Of a DNA stretch of 64,000 nucleotides, positions 1-7,622 are shown piece after piece. Source of the stretch: Clostridia bacterium (GTDB lineage Bacteria; Bacillota_A; Clostridia; Oscillospirales; CAG-272); assembly GCA_017501345.1 (NCBI GenBank), contig JAFVXC010000032.1, positions 1 through 64,000 on the forward strand, given 5' to 3'. The notes beneath the pieces are model-generated. The model was not told where the DNA came from and did not search any database. It was given only the letters and a program-made list of their open reading frames with translations. Within the stretch, counting starts at the first letter, position 1, and each line of letters opens with the position of its first letter. Position numbers and translations under genes: made by a program.

Positions 1-210
1 CGCTGCGGTCTTCGGATCGACCTTCCAAACGTCCTCTATGTAGTGCTCCGTGAACGGATGATTCCTCTGATGCATCATGATCGCGGCTTCGTTGTGATTG
101 ATCGCCACGTCTACGGGATGCCCCGTCGCCATCTCAATGCCCGTCGACGCTCCACCGCCCCCGGCGAAGCTGTCAACGAAGCAGTCGTCAAATATGCTGG
201 TTTGTTTCAT
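1..210 (-). CDS. C5 cytosine-specific DNA methyltransferase, N-terminal part (runs off left edge)
   Basis: The reverse strand reads a protein starting MKQTSIFDD and continuing with DSFAGGGGASTGIE, which is motif I (SAM-binding F-x-G-x-G loop) of Dcm-type 5-methylcytosine methyltransferases. Only about 70 residues are present; the catalytic PC motif lies beyond the window. The family transfers methyl groups from SAM to C5 of cytosine in DNA. The start overlaps the stop of the upstream 62-codon gene by four bases (ATGA), and GGAGG lies just upstream, so the two are translationally coupled. Orphan methyltransferases of this type are common in phages and conjugative elements, where they protect incoming DNA, which fits the adjacent ArdC-like gene. 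Family call is firm; target sequence is unknown. Confidence 0.85.
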   Translation of the reverse strand, partial: MKQTSIFDDCFVDSFAGGGGASTGIEMATGHPVDVAINHNEAAIMMHQRNHPFTEHYIEDVWKVDPKTAA

Positions 211-395
211 TCCTCCTCACCTCCTTCCGTCTCAATCACAAGACAATCGTTCTCAACGTAGAGATACCTGATTTCCCGCTCTGAAGCCTCGGCTTCCGTG
301 AGGAAAACGCGCTCGTTGATCGAGTAGTCATAGTAACAAAGGATCACCTCGCATTGAACGTCGATCCCGTTTGCGTTCAGCTCGTACACTTTCAT
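207..395 (-). CDS. Small hypothetical acidic protein of mobile element
   Basis: A 62-residue protein, MKVYELNANG..., ending in the acidic tail ETEGGEEE. I do not recognise a family. It is supported as a gene by its position: it lies 22 bases after the ArdC-like gene and overlaps the start of the methyltransferase by four bases (ATGA), so it belongs to a co-transcribed mobile-element module. A plausible ribosome site (AAGAAAG) precedes the ATG. Acidic small proteins in such modules are sometimes DNA-mimic or antirestriction factors, but nothing here proves that. Confidence 0.6.
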   Translation of the reverse strand: MKVYELNANGIDVQCEVILCYYDYSINERVFLTEAEASEREIRYLYVENDCLVIETEGGEEE

Positions 396-417
396 TTTCT
401 TTCTTCCGAAGCGGCGA

Positions 418-1329
418 TCAGCTCGCCGCCTCGGTTTCCTCCTTTCCGTTTACAATATAGCGAAGCGCTTTTTCTGCTCGCGTTGATGCTGAAACAATAA
501 GCGTTTTGTCTCCCTTCAGAGCACCGAGCCAAGATTGAACGTATGCGGCAGAATTGCGGAAGGTTCCTTCCGTCTCGATACCGAGTAGGTTAAGCATTCC
601 CGCCGCGCCGATTTCGGCAACGAGCTCTTCCTTGCTGTATTCCTCGTTCCCGAAGAACGCCGACGCTTTGAGGCGGTCGAGCCGGTGCTTCGCTCCGGTG
701 CTGTGAACGAGCTCGTGAAATGCTGTCGAATAGAATTCGCCGCCCTTCTTGCCGAATTGGAAACGCTCGGGCAGTTGGATCGCATCGAGTGCGGGCGAGT
801 AAAATGCCCGGTTCCCACCATATCCGAGCTTGATGCGCTCGGCGGCAACGTAGTTGTCAATGATCGCTTCGGCTTCCTCGACCGGGTCAAACTCGGTCGG
901 CTCGTTGATCTGATCGAACGAGAGCGGCTCGACGCCTTCGACGTCATCGATGTGGAACACCTGATAATACCGAAGGTGCGGCACCTTAACGAGTTTTTCC
1001 TCTGAGTCGGGATCCTTCTCGTCGATCTTTTTCTTTATGTCGATCCACTTCCAAAACACGACGATCTCCGACTTCGCGCCCTTCTTAATCTTCCCGCCGA
1101 GCTCGTTCCATTGCTTAAAGCTCGCATATTCGCCCGGGCGGGAAAGAAGCATCTGATTGAGCGCGCTGTATGCGCTTTTCGTTATTCGGTTGAATGCGAC
1201 CGTGCGGAGATCCTCCGCGCCTCTGATCTTGACACCGGAAACTTTCCAAGGCTTATGCCACGGAATAACACCGCCTTCAAGCTGTTTTATAATGCGGTTC
1301 GTGACCTCTTCGTAAATATCAAACTTCAT
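418..1329 (-). CDS. ArdC-like antirestriction / ssDNA-binding protein with zincin metallopeptidase domain
   Basis: 303 residues. The N-terminal half (about 1-130) matches the ArdC N-terminal domain (formerly DUF1738): IYEEVTNRIIKQLE, a PWHKPW turn and a region of conserved aromatics. The C-terminal half is a zincin-like peptidase domain with HELVH at about 205-209 and a later SKEELVAEIGA segment likely supplying the third zinc ligand. ArdC proteins of plasmids and conjugative elements bind single-stranded DNA and protect incoming DNA from restriction. The start chosen is the ATG at 1329, preceded by AGGTGG; a longer in-frame extension upstream lacks a good ribosome site and runs through non-coding hairpins. 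It is followed by a small gene and a DNA methyltransferase, both of which also fit DNA protection. Confidence 0.85.
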   Translation of the reverse strand: MKFDIYEEVTNRIIKQLEGGVIPWHKPWKVSGVKIRGAEDLRTVAFNRITKSAYSALNQMLLSRPGEYASFKQWNELGGKIKKGAKSEIVVFWKWIDIKKKIDEKDPDSEEKLVKVPHLRYYQVFHIDDVEGVEPLSFDQINEPTEFDPVEEAEAIIDNYVAAERIKLGYGGNRAFYSPALDAIQLPERFQFGKKGGEFYSTAFHELVHSTGAKHRLDRLKASAFFGNEEYSKEELVAEIGAAGMLNLLGIETEGTFRNSAAYVQSWLGALKGDKTLIVSASTRAEKALRYIVNGKEETEAAS

Positions 1330-1410
1330 ATTTTGTCCACCTTTCACAAAATAAAAATTCTTTAGTACTTCCCGAAAATTGTACAGCCTTCCGAAATTGC
1401 TGGAAACCAC

Positions 1411-1439
1411 TTGCAAAACGCATTCGGATGATGTATAAT
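1411..1439 (+). promoter_or_regulatory. Sigma-A promoter reading into hairpin region
   Basis: TTGCAA (1411-1416), 17-base spacer, TATAAT (1434-1439). It points away from the ArdC-like gene, into a stretch with two perfect hairpins and then antisense to the following small gene. No plus-strand gene lies close downstream, so a short RNA is the natural product if it fires. Confidence 0.5.
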
Positions 1440-1452
1440 AGGTGTACACCGA

Positions 1453-1494
1453 GGGAGGGTGCGACCTCCCCCGATGCCCCGGATTCGTACCGGG
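1453..1494. other. Two perfect hairpins, one with a tRNA T-arm-like loop
   Basis: GGGAGG-GTGCGA-CCTCCC (1453-1470) is followed by CCCGG-ATTCGTA-CCGGG (1478-1494). On the minus strand the second reads CCCGG-TACGAAT-CCGGG, close to a tRNA T arm (5-bp stem, 7-base TTCGAAT-like loop), but no cloverleaf surrounds it. It lies between the small gene and the ArdC-like gene and just downstream of the plus-strand promoter. Confidence 0.5.
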
Positions 1495-1495
1495 T

Positions 1496-1642
1496 TTACT
1501 CGACGCCTTGTAATTCAAGGCATCGGGCGATTCTTGCGAGAAGCGCTTGTGCGATCTCGCTTTCCTCCATTCCGTCTGCAACGAAATGGGCGAGGGCGAT
1601 CTGAAGCACAAGTGCTTCTTTTTCGCTTGTATAAAGCCTCAT
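1496..1642 (-). CDS. Small hypothetical protein of mobile element (48 aa)
   Basis: MRLYTSEKEALVLQ... is a short, probably all-helical protein ending CLELQGVE. I do not recognise it. The ATG at 1642 has AGGAGG eight bases upstream. A second in-frame ATG at 1672, giving ten more residues (MKSRRKEVFG), also has an excellent AAGGAGG six bases upstream, so either start, or both, may be used. It lies upstream of and in the same direction as the ArdC-like gene, and is probably part of the same element. Twin strong ribosome sites in one frame are unusual. Confidence 0.55.
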   Translation of the reverse strand: MRLYTSEKEALVLQIALAHFVADGMEESEIAQALLARIARCLELQGVE

Positions 1643-2211
1643 ACCGAAAACCTCCTTTCTCCGAGATTTCATCACGATCCTCCTTTCTGATCGGCACCGG
1701 GATTTGAAGCCCGTTCCCTCATTTGAGGGAGCGACGCCTCGCCGTCGCTTCCTTGGCTCCCGCAGGGGCACGCCCGAAACAAAAAGTCAATAGGGCGCTA
1801 CGCGCGGTGGAGATTTTCGAAAAAAATCACTTGTTATTTTTTTTGAAAATACGACCGTCGCCGTGAGCAAAGAAGCACAGTGCGCTTCTTTGGTTGCGGC
1901 GAACCCTATTTACTTTTTGAGGCGGGTGTGACACCCCTCGCAGGGAAAGGGGAGCCGACACCGCTCGCGGTGTTCGGGGAAAACCGCGGAGGAGGTTTTC
2001 ACTCTGCACCGATGTCTTTTTGATTATAAAGCCCCGACGGACGCGTTCAGCGACCGTCGGCATAGATCCGGATCGGTAATCCGATCGGCGAAAGAAGACA
2101 GGCGGCCGACGGCGCAAACGCTCCGCGTGCGCCTCGCCGCCCTTCTTCGCCGATCCCTGAACGCAACAACATACATTAACGTCGCATAGACACAAAAGGA
2201 GTTGATCCATT
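1643..2211. other. Hairpin-rich non-coding region between mobile-element genes
   Basis: No convincing gene in about 570 bases. It contains a long-range inverted repeat, 1780-1795 with 1904-1919 (16 bp, one mismatch), and a chain of local stem-loops: AGCGACG/CGTCGCT near 1730-1750, CCCTC/GAGGG near 1720, AAGAAGC/GCTTCTT (1870-1890), GGTGTGACACC (1926-1936), CCGACACCG/CGGTGTTCGG (1954-1977), AAAACC/GGTTTT (1980-1999), CCGACGG/CCGTCGG (2034-2060) and GATCGG/CCGATC (2070-2086). Sequence just outside each arm of the long repeat looks related in inverted orientation. Candidates are an origin of transfer, a large structured RNA, or a decayed element end. Confidence 0.6.
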
Positions 2212-3276
2212 ATGCCGAAAACAAACAAACCCTATAAAACCTTCAAGAAATGCACCCGCGATAAGCTCGAAGCACTTTATAATGCGAGGATCCCTGTTAA
2301 GAAGATCGCCGTAGAGCTCGGTTTCACAGAAACGAGCATCTACCGCGAGCTCAAACGCGGGTTCTATATGCACCGTAACAGCGATTGGACGGAAATCCGA
2401 AAGTATAGCGCGGATAAAGCACAGCTTTCGGCGGATCATAATGCAACCGCAAAAGGCGCGCCGATCAAGCTCGGCAAGGACAAAGCATTTGCCGAATTCG
2501 TTGAAACGATGATCCTGAAGCATCGTTATTCTCCGTCTGCGATCCTCGACTATATCAAAGAAAACAATCTCAAATTTGAAACGAAGGTCTGCCGTGTTAC
2601 TCTGTACAGCTATATCGACAAAGGCGTATTTCTTAACGTCACAAACAAAAATCTTCTCCGAAAAGGGTCGATGAAGCGGAAGCACCGTAAAGTAAAACCG
2701 ATCAAGCAGCTCCCAAAAGAGAATAGTATAGAAAAACGCCCGAAGGAAGTTTCGAGAAGAAACACCTTCGGGCATTGGGAACTTGATTCTGTGGTCGGTA
2801 CACTGAAAAAGGGTGAAACGCTTCTTGTTCTCACAGAACGCCTCACCCGAATGGAATTGATATTCAAATCAAAAGATAAATCTGCCGCAAGCACCGTCCT
2901 GATGATGAACCGCCTCGAGCGTAAACTCGGCAGCAGGAATTTCCGTAAGATCTTCAGAACGATTACGTGCGACAATGGAACCGAATTCTCCAATACCATC
3001 GGTATGGAGCTTTCTCCGTATACACGAGCCCGGCGTACAACGGTTTATTATTGTCATCCGTATTGTTCATCAGAGCGCGGCTCAAACGAGAATCAAAACG
3101 CATTTATTCGCAGATTCATCCCAAAAGGAACGCCTATAAATCAATATACACCCGAACAGATTAAAGCCGTGCAAGACTACATAAATACTTATCCCCGCCA
3201 CCTCTTTGACGGCAAGAACAGTTATAAACTGTTCCTCGCAGAGCTCAACAAGCTCGGAATTAAAAATTTTTTATAA
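2212..3276 (+). mobile_element. IS30-family transposase
   Basis: 354 residues. An N-terminal helix-turn-helix (about 15-50, VKKIAVELGFTETSIYRELKRG) is of the type that binds IS30 inverted repeats. The DDE catalytic core follows: D192 in GHWELDSVVG, D254 in TCDNGTEF, and E293 in ERGSNENQN, the family hallmark with N two residues after E. Length is typical and the frame is intact, so it may be active. The ATG has AGGAG nine bases upstream. I could not find matched terminal inverted repeats on both sides, so the element's limits are not given; it may be a transposase gene carried within the larger mobile element. Strand is opposite to the ArdC/methyltransferase module. Confidence 0.88.
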
Positions 3277-3350
3277 AAATTCACTCAACTACTTGACATT
3301 TGCGCAAAATATGCACCGTTTATACATAATTTGCGTTTTCCCGAAAGTCT

Positions 3351-3390
3351 GAAAAAAGCAGGTATGCCTGAAGAACAAGCATACCTGCTA
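3351..3390 (-). terminator. Rho-independent terminator of the GH-A glycosidase gene
   Basis: An 11-bp perfect stem, AGCAGGTATGC (3357-3367) with GCATACCTGCT (3379-3389). On the minus strand it is followed by TTTTTT. It lies 19 bases after the glycosidase stop. Confidence 0.85.
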
Positions 3391-3408
3391 TGGAGATCAT
3401 ACTGTATT

Positions 3409-4854
3409 TTACTGCTCAACGAAATCCCCGAATGTAAGAAGAAGCGGGGTATCGGTAAGCGGGATATTTATGAGGCTGATCTGTCCGTGTGCCTTTTCCT
3501 CGACCATCGTCTCAGGAAGGTCATAGACCGCACCGCTTGCGAGATCAACGAGATGGATGTCATTGGGCTGACCGTAAACATCGAACGAGATCGTTCCCTC
3601 GTAGGTGTTCGTCAGGATCGGAACTGCATTCCAATAAGCGATCGCCTTTGCACCGTTTGGCTTCGAGAAGGCATACGTGCAAACCGTCTTATCCGTGCAA
3701 TCCTGACCATTCACACGGCGGCTGGGAAGTACCTTACGCTCGCAGATCACGGTGTTGTCGGGCTCGACTCCCTCCGAGAAGATCGAAGCAAGGTTCTGAA
3801 GCGAATAGTATGCAGGCTTCGGCGTGTAGTCGCCCGTGGAGAAGCCGTTCTCGTCAAAATCCGCGCTGAGCGCACCGAAATAGCCGTAATCGAGATAAGA
3901 CTTTTTATCCGATACAAGACCGTGTAGCGCCTCGATCATATCCACCGACGTAAAGAAGGAGGTGAAGGTAATACCGAGGGCAAGATCGTGCAAGAGATTA
4001 CGAAGCTGATGCTTCATCTGCTTTTCGGGCGTCCACGCAAAGCCGCGCATTGCACCCGCACCGTCACCTCTCGACTGTCCGCCCGTCTCGGTCTGGATCA
4101 GCTCAAGTCCCGGGCGGTAGCTGTCGACAAGCTTGCGAAGAAGACCGATATAGGTCGGGCGGTCGGTATCGTCCGAGGTATATGCGTGATAGGACACGGC
4201 GTCGATGTGATCGGCAAGACCGGTTGCAAGCGCCTCGTTGATGTAGGAAAGCTTCTTGAAGGAGCAAACGACCATAGCGATCGCCTTTGCAGAAGGATCG
4301 GTACGGTGGATCACGTCTGCAGTCTCGATCGCAAAGTTGCCGTACTCGGTCGCATTCGGGCCGGGCTCGGGCTCGTCCTCTGCGTGCGGATGCTTCCAGC
4401 TGTACTTGCCGTCCGGCTCGTTCCAGATCTCGTAATACGGAATACGGCCGCGGAAGTGCGTGACCGTTGCCTCAACGTAACGGAGCCACGCGTCCATTTC
4501 CTCTCTCGTCGTGATCGGAGGACAGCCGACCGATCCAAAATACTTGCCTGCAAAGGGGCTGTATATGGGGTTGCCGTAGCACAGCACGATCCACGGGATC
4601 ATACCCCGCTCGAGAAGATTGTCAACGATGCTATCAAGCCACGAAAAATCGTATACACCGGGCTCCTTTTCGGTTCTTGCCCAACCCGACTGGATACGCG
4701 CCCATTTTACACCGATCCCCGCGATCTTATCGTAAGCCTTTTCGGGGTCAAAAACGGCACGGTCGAGCTTTTCGAAGCCGATGCCGAGACGGGTCTCCTT
4801 CACTTCCTTGGCGCTTTTCGCCTTTACCTGTCCTGTTTTGATCAGACGTTCCAT
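3409..4854 (-). CDS. Glycoside hydrolase of clan GH-A (GH39/GH5-like)
   Basis: 481 residues, no signal peptide, so intracellular. It has a (beta/alpha)8 retaining-glycosidase pattern: acid/base E146 in YYEIWNEPD and nucleophile E256 in ELIQTETGGQS, about 110 residues apart as in clan GH-A. VKWARIQSGWARTE and PWIVLCYGNP match early barrel strands of GH39-like enzymes. The last ~120 residues form a beta-rich accessory domain. The likely substrate is an oligosaccharide or glycoside, but specificity cannot be read from sequence. The ATG is preceded by AAAGGAAT. It stands alone on the minus strand, with its own terminator, next to the mobile element. Confidence 0.8.
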   Translation of the reverse strand: MERLIKTGQVKAKSAKEVKETRLGIGFEKLDRAVFDPEKAYDKIAGIGVKWARIQSGWARTEKEPGVYDFSWLDSIVDNLLERGMIPWIVLCYGNPIYSPFAGKYFGSVGCPPITTREEMDAWLRYVEATVTHFRGRIPYYEIWNEPDGKYSWKHPHAEDEPEPGPNATEYGNFAIETADVIHRTDPSAKAIAMVVCSFKKLSYINEALATGLADHIDAVSYHAYTSDDTDRPTYIGLLRKLVDSYRPGLELIQTETGGQSRGDGAGAMRGFAWTPEKQMKHQLRNLLHDLALGITFTSFFTSVDMIEALHGLVSDKKSYLDYGYFGALSADFDENGFSTGDYTPKPAYYSLQNLASIFSEGVEPDNTVICERKVLPSRRVNGQDCTDKTVCTYAFSKPNGAKAIAYWNAVPILTNTYEGTISFDVYGQPNDIHLVDLASGAVYDLPETMVEEKAHGQISLINIPLTDTPLLLTFGDFVEQ

Positions 4855-5027
4855 TGTGATAGATTCCTTTCAAAAAGTAATTCCGTTGCAAGCTGTACCG
4901 CCTGCAACCTACGGATTCATTATAACAAACCATTCCGGCTTGGTATATCAGAATATTATTGCTTATTTACAAAATCTTACGATTTTTAGATCAAAACCGA
5001 GGGCTTTTTGATCCAAATGAACGAATT

Positions 5028-5276
5028 TCATTGGGGCTCTTCTTCGTCTCCGTCTTCCGGAGCGTCCGATATATACGTGAAGCGCCGATACACCTGACCG
5101 TCCCTCTCCACCGTCTCGTTCCACATTGACAGGGGGCGTACCCACACGCCGCCGTCGCCGTAAAGCGCACGGTATACGACCATATCCTCTAGGGTCTCGG
5201 AGTGCTTTGCCACGAACAACACCTCGTATTCCTTCCCTTTGAAGTGGCGGTATCTTCCCTTTTTGATCTCTTCCAT
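5028..5276 (-). CDS. DUF1653 domain protein
   Basis: 82 residues with the DUF1653 signature almost end to end: G-RYRHFKGKEYEVLFVAKHSET, then MVVYRALYGDGGVWVRPL and MWNETV. This small beta-rich domain is widespread; its function is unknown. The ATG at 5276 has GGGG seven bases upstream; a GTG at 5282 is in frame but has no usable ribosome site. It follows the LURP-one-like gene by 12 bases and is probably co-transcribed with it. Confidence 0.88.
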   Translation of the reverse strand: MEEIKKGRYRHFKGKEYEVLFVAKHSETLEDMVVYRALYGDGGVWVRPLSMWNETVERDGQVYRRFTYISDAPEDGDEEEPQ

Positions 5277-5288
5277 ATTCACACCCCG

Positions 5289-5771
5289 TCAGTCTCGCTC
5301 AGCCTCAAGGCAGGCATCGATCACAAGCACGATCGAGAGCGCAAGCGCGGGATCGCCTCCCTCCGTAACCGAAATGCGGTAGGAATCTCCCCAGGTGAAC
5401 CATTCCTTGGAGACTCCCGCAAAAAAGCGGCCGTTATCCTTCACCTCGTATTCGTGGTCAAAAAAATCTCCCTCTACTGTAAAGGTGTTTCCGTTCGTCA
5501 GATTTACCTCGTACGAGGGATAGAAAAAGGTGAATTTTTTTACCACCTCGGCAACCTCCGCGCCGCCGATGCTGATGTAATATTTCGGAAGGAAGGAAAA
5601 CACCTTCTGAGAAATAAAGGCGATCTCCTTCCCGAGAAGATCGTAAACGTGAAGCTTTTTTCCCCACGAGAACACCTCTCCCTCGACGTAGTAATAATCG
5701 TTACCGTTTTCGTCATAGACGGTAAAGCGATCCGCAAAGGAGAAAACCCTTTGCTTCATATAAAGATTCAT
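5289..5771 (-). CDS. LURP-one-related (tubby-like fold) protein
   Basis: 160 residues with LURP-one/YxjI-like features: MKQRVFSFADRFTVYDENGNDYYYVEGEVFSWGKKLHVYD and the repeated F-S-x-x-x-x-Y pattern of a 12-stranded tubby-like barrel. A hydrophobic C-terminal helix (ALALSIVLVIDACLE) closes the fold. The biochemical role in bacteria is unknown. The ATG at 5771 has GGGAGG eight bases upstream; a longer version with a poly-isoleucine start overlaps promoter-like AT-rich DNA and is not preferred. It is the first gene of a two-gene unit with the DUF1653 gene. Confidence 0.8.
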   Translation of the reverse strand: MNLYMKQRVFSFADRFTVYDENGNDYYYVEGEVFSWGKKLHVYDLLGKEIAFISQKVFSFLPKYYISIGGAEVAEVVKKFTFFYPSYEVNLTNGNTFTVEGDFFDHEYEVKDNGRFFAGVSKEWFTWGDSYRISVTEGGDPALALSIVLVIDACLEAERD

Positions 5772-5882
5772 CTGTCGTGCCTCCCTTCGGTGCTCCTTCG
5801 GTATTATTATAATTATAATGTATCGCACGATATTTGTCAAGAAGAAACCAACATCCCCCGACGGCGAACCGTTCGCCCCGCT

Positions 5883-6644
5883 TTATTCATATTTTGACGG
5901 AGAGACTCCGGTATGCTTTTTAAAATCTCTTGAGAAGTCGTAAAGTCCGGAATATCCCAAGGAGATCGCGATATCCGAAAGCGTACCATAGTCGCTTTTC
6001 AGCATTTCCTTCGCCTTTTCGATGCGAAGATTATGGACGTATTGCATAGGAGCGACGCCCATAACGCTTGTGAACAGCTTTCTGAAATACACCGTTGACA
6101 TCCCCGCAACCGAGGCAAGACGGTCATTGGTTATATTTTCATTGTAATGCTGTGAGATGTATTCCGTGGCAAAAGCGATCCTTTGCTGCTTTTCTGTGGG
6201 AAGATATCTTTCTTGCTCGGCTTGCACGAGTGCCAGGATGATCGAATACGTATCTCGGACGCTCTCAAGCTCTGTCGTCGGCTTTTTCAGATTTCGCTTG
6301 TATTCCAGCTCCTTGAACATTTTCAGGATCTTTTCCCCATTCCGTAGCGAAAAGGACATAGGCTCGATATAAGCCGGCTCCCCTTCGAACTCTATAATGC
6401 AAAAATGCCCCGTTTTGACACACTGCCAATCGTAGGAGCAGCCCTTCGGCAGGACCACAACGTGATTCAGATCCGACAGAAGGCGCTTGCCCCCCGAGCG
6501 ATAAACGGTCTCCCCCTCGTACTTGATCACTACAGCCCACCGCTGGCGGTTTTTTCTGCTGGCTTTCGTGTTTTCCTCGTTAAATAGCGTTGAAACCGAA
6601 TGCACCCTTTTTATTACCAAATTTGATAAGATATCTGCACCCAT
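5883..6644 (-). CDS. AraC-family transcriptional regulator
   Basis: 253 residues. The N-terminal ~150 are a cupin-like sensing domain (GGKRLLSDLNHVVVLPKG), and the C-terminal ~100 are the double helix-turn-helix of AraC (NDRLASVAGMSTVYFRKLF and LSDIAISLGYSGLYDFSRDFKK, ending GVSPSKYE). It is divergent from the nine-gene catabolic cluster starting at 6794, sharing the 149-base gap, and is the obvious controller of that cluster. The inducer is unknown; probably the substrate or an intermediate. The ATG has AGGAG a few bases upstream. Confidence 0.9.
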   Translation of the reverse strand: MGADILSNLVIKRVHSVSTLFNEENTKASRKNRQRWAVVIKYEGETVYRSGGKRLLSDLNHVVVLPKGCSYDWQCVKTGHFCIIEFEGEPAYIEPMSFSLRNGEKILKMFKELEYKRNLKKPTTELESVRDTYSIILALVQAEQERYLPTEKQQRIAFATEYISQHYNENITNDRLASVAGMSTVYFRKLFTSVMGVAPMQYVHNLRIEKAKEMLKSDYGTLSDIAISLGYSGLYDFSRDFKKHTGVSPSKYE

Positions 6645-6675
6645 TTATATCGTCTCCTCTCTTTAACTGTTAACA

Positions 6676-6704
6676 ATTATAGCACATCGCCGAAAAACAG
6701 TCAA
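6676..6704 (-). promoter_or_regulatory. Promoter of the AraC regulator gene at 5883
   Basis: On the minus strand TTGACT, 17-base spacer, TATAAT, about 30 bases upstream of the ATG. Near-consensus sigma-A promoter. Confidence 0.75.
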
Positions 6705-6712
6705 TAGTTTTT

Positions 6713-6746
6713 GTATCAAATATGACAAATCGTATCACATTTGATA
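6713..6746. promoter_or_regulatory. Candidate AraC operator between the divergent promoters
   Basis: GTATCA occurs twice in direct orientation (6713-6718 and 6732-6737), about two helical turns apart, and TATCAAAT/ATTTGATA also forms an inverted repeat across 6714-6746. It lies immediately upstream of the -35 box of the catabolic cluster, the usual place for an AraC activator to bind. Confidence 0.5.
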
Positions 6747-6775
6747 TTTACTTACGAGCCCTCCTATGCTATACT
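6747..6775 (+). promoter_or_regulatory. Promoter of the nine-gene catabolic cluster
   Basis: TTTACT (6747-6752), 17-base spacer, TATACT (6770-6775), followed by GGAGGTGAT and the ATG at 6794. The -35 is imperfect, consistent with activator dependence. Confidence 0.65.
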
Positions 6776-6793
6776 GTTCCCGGAGGTGATCGT

Positions 6794-7618
6794 ATGACAC
6801 AAAAATTATCTACACTTACAGCACCTGCAGTCGCAGGTGTGGTCAGAGAAACGAGTGTCCGCGCAGCGATCGCGGAGATCAAAAATTGTATTTATGACGG
6901 GGCGACGATGATCGACCTGCATATGTCCTGCCTCGCAAACAGCGACGTAGAGAGCCTAAGAAAGATCATCAGCGCGTCACGACTCCCCATCCTTGCGCTG
7001 AATTACAACAACACGTTCACAATGGGAAAGGCGGGACTCACCGAGGAGGAGCGCGTTGACAGCTTCCGCCGTGCAATCGAGGCGGGTGCCGCCGGCATCG
7101 ATATGCAGGGCTATACCTTCCATCTTCCGTCGAAAAGCGGATTCTGCGGAGAGGACAAGTATTCCTTCACAAAGGGTAACCCGAAGGAGGTCGTCACCGA
7201 CGAGAAGGTCATTTCGAAGCAGTGCGAGCTCATCGAGCTCGCGCACGCGAATGGGACGGAGGTTCTCCTGTCCTGCCATCCCGGCATTCCGATGAAAGCT
7301 GAACAGGTCGTAGATCTTGCTCTCTTCCTCGAACAAAGGAATCCCGACATCATCAAGATCGTGACAAAGGCAAGAGACGAGGACGACCTCGCAGAAAGCA
7401 TCCGCACGATGCTTCTCCTCAAAAAGGAGATCAAGACACCGATCGCATATCACGCAAACGGATCTGCGGGAATGCTGTCGAGAATCATCAATCCCATTCT
7501 CGGCGGTCAGATCGCGTTCTGTGTCGACCACTACAACGCGGGAAGCACGATGGAGCAGATCGATCTCAAGACGGCTGTTGCCGCCATCGAAAGCGTCCAA
7601 AAAATAGCAAGGAGCTAA
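6794..7618 (+). CDS. AroD-like (type I 3-dehydroquinase family) lyase
   Basis: 274 residues, a (beta/alpha)8 class I dehydratase/aldolase fold. K188 in DIIKIVTKA sits where the Schiff-base lysine of type I dehydroquinase lies, and H162 in LLSCHPG corresponds to the catalytic histidine. The SMG..G..SR element is recognisable as ANGSAGMLSR. The usual C-terminal SAPGQ substrate loop is replaced by NAGSTMEQ, so the substrate probably differs from 3-dehydroquinate, and no other shikimate genes are near. It leads a cluster of dehydrogenases and amidohydrolases, so a dehydration or retro-aldol step on a polyol or sugar-acid-like compound is inferred. The start at 6794 has GGAGGTGAT upstream. Confidence 0.75.
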   Translation: MTQKLSTLTAPAVAGVVRETSVRAAIAEIKNCIYDGATMIDLHMSCLANSDVESLRKIISASRLPILALNYNNTFTMGKAGLTEEERVDSFRRAIEAGAAGIDMQGYTFHLPSKSGFCGEDKYSFTKGNPKEVVTDEKVISKQCELIELAHANGTEVLLSCHPGIPMKAEQVVDLALFLEQRNPDIIKIVTKARDEDDLAESIRTMLLLKKEIKTPIAYHANGSAGMLSRIINPILGGQIAFCVDHYNAGSTMEQIDLKTAVAAIESVQKIARS

Positions 7619-7622
7619 GAAA

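Noticed and set aside
1690..1770. tRNA-like sequence on the minus strand (CGGGCTTCAAATCCCG)
   Set aside because: A T-arm-like loop is present, but acceptor and D arms do not pair and there is no CCA end; best seen as one of several hairpins.
1827..2228. 133-codon minus-strand frame over the hairpin region
   Set aside because: Composition is arginine- and proline-rich antisense-like text, no ribosome site, and it overlaps the IS30 start.
2212..3300. Complete IS30 insertion sequence with terminal repeats
   Set aside because: No matching inverted repeats or target duplication could be found on both sides, so only the transposase is reported.
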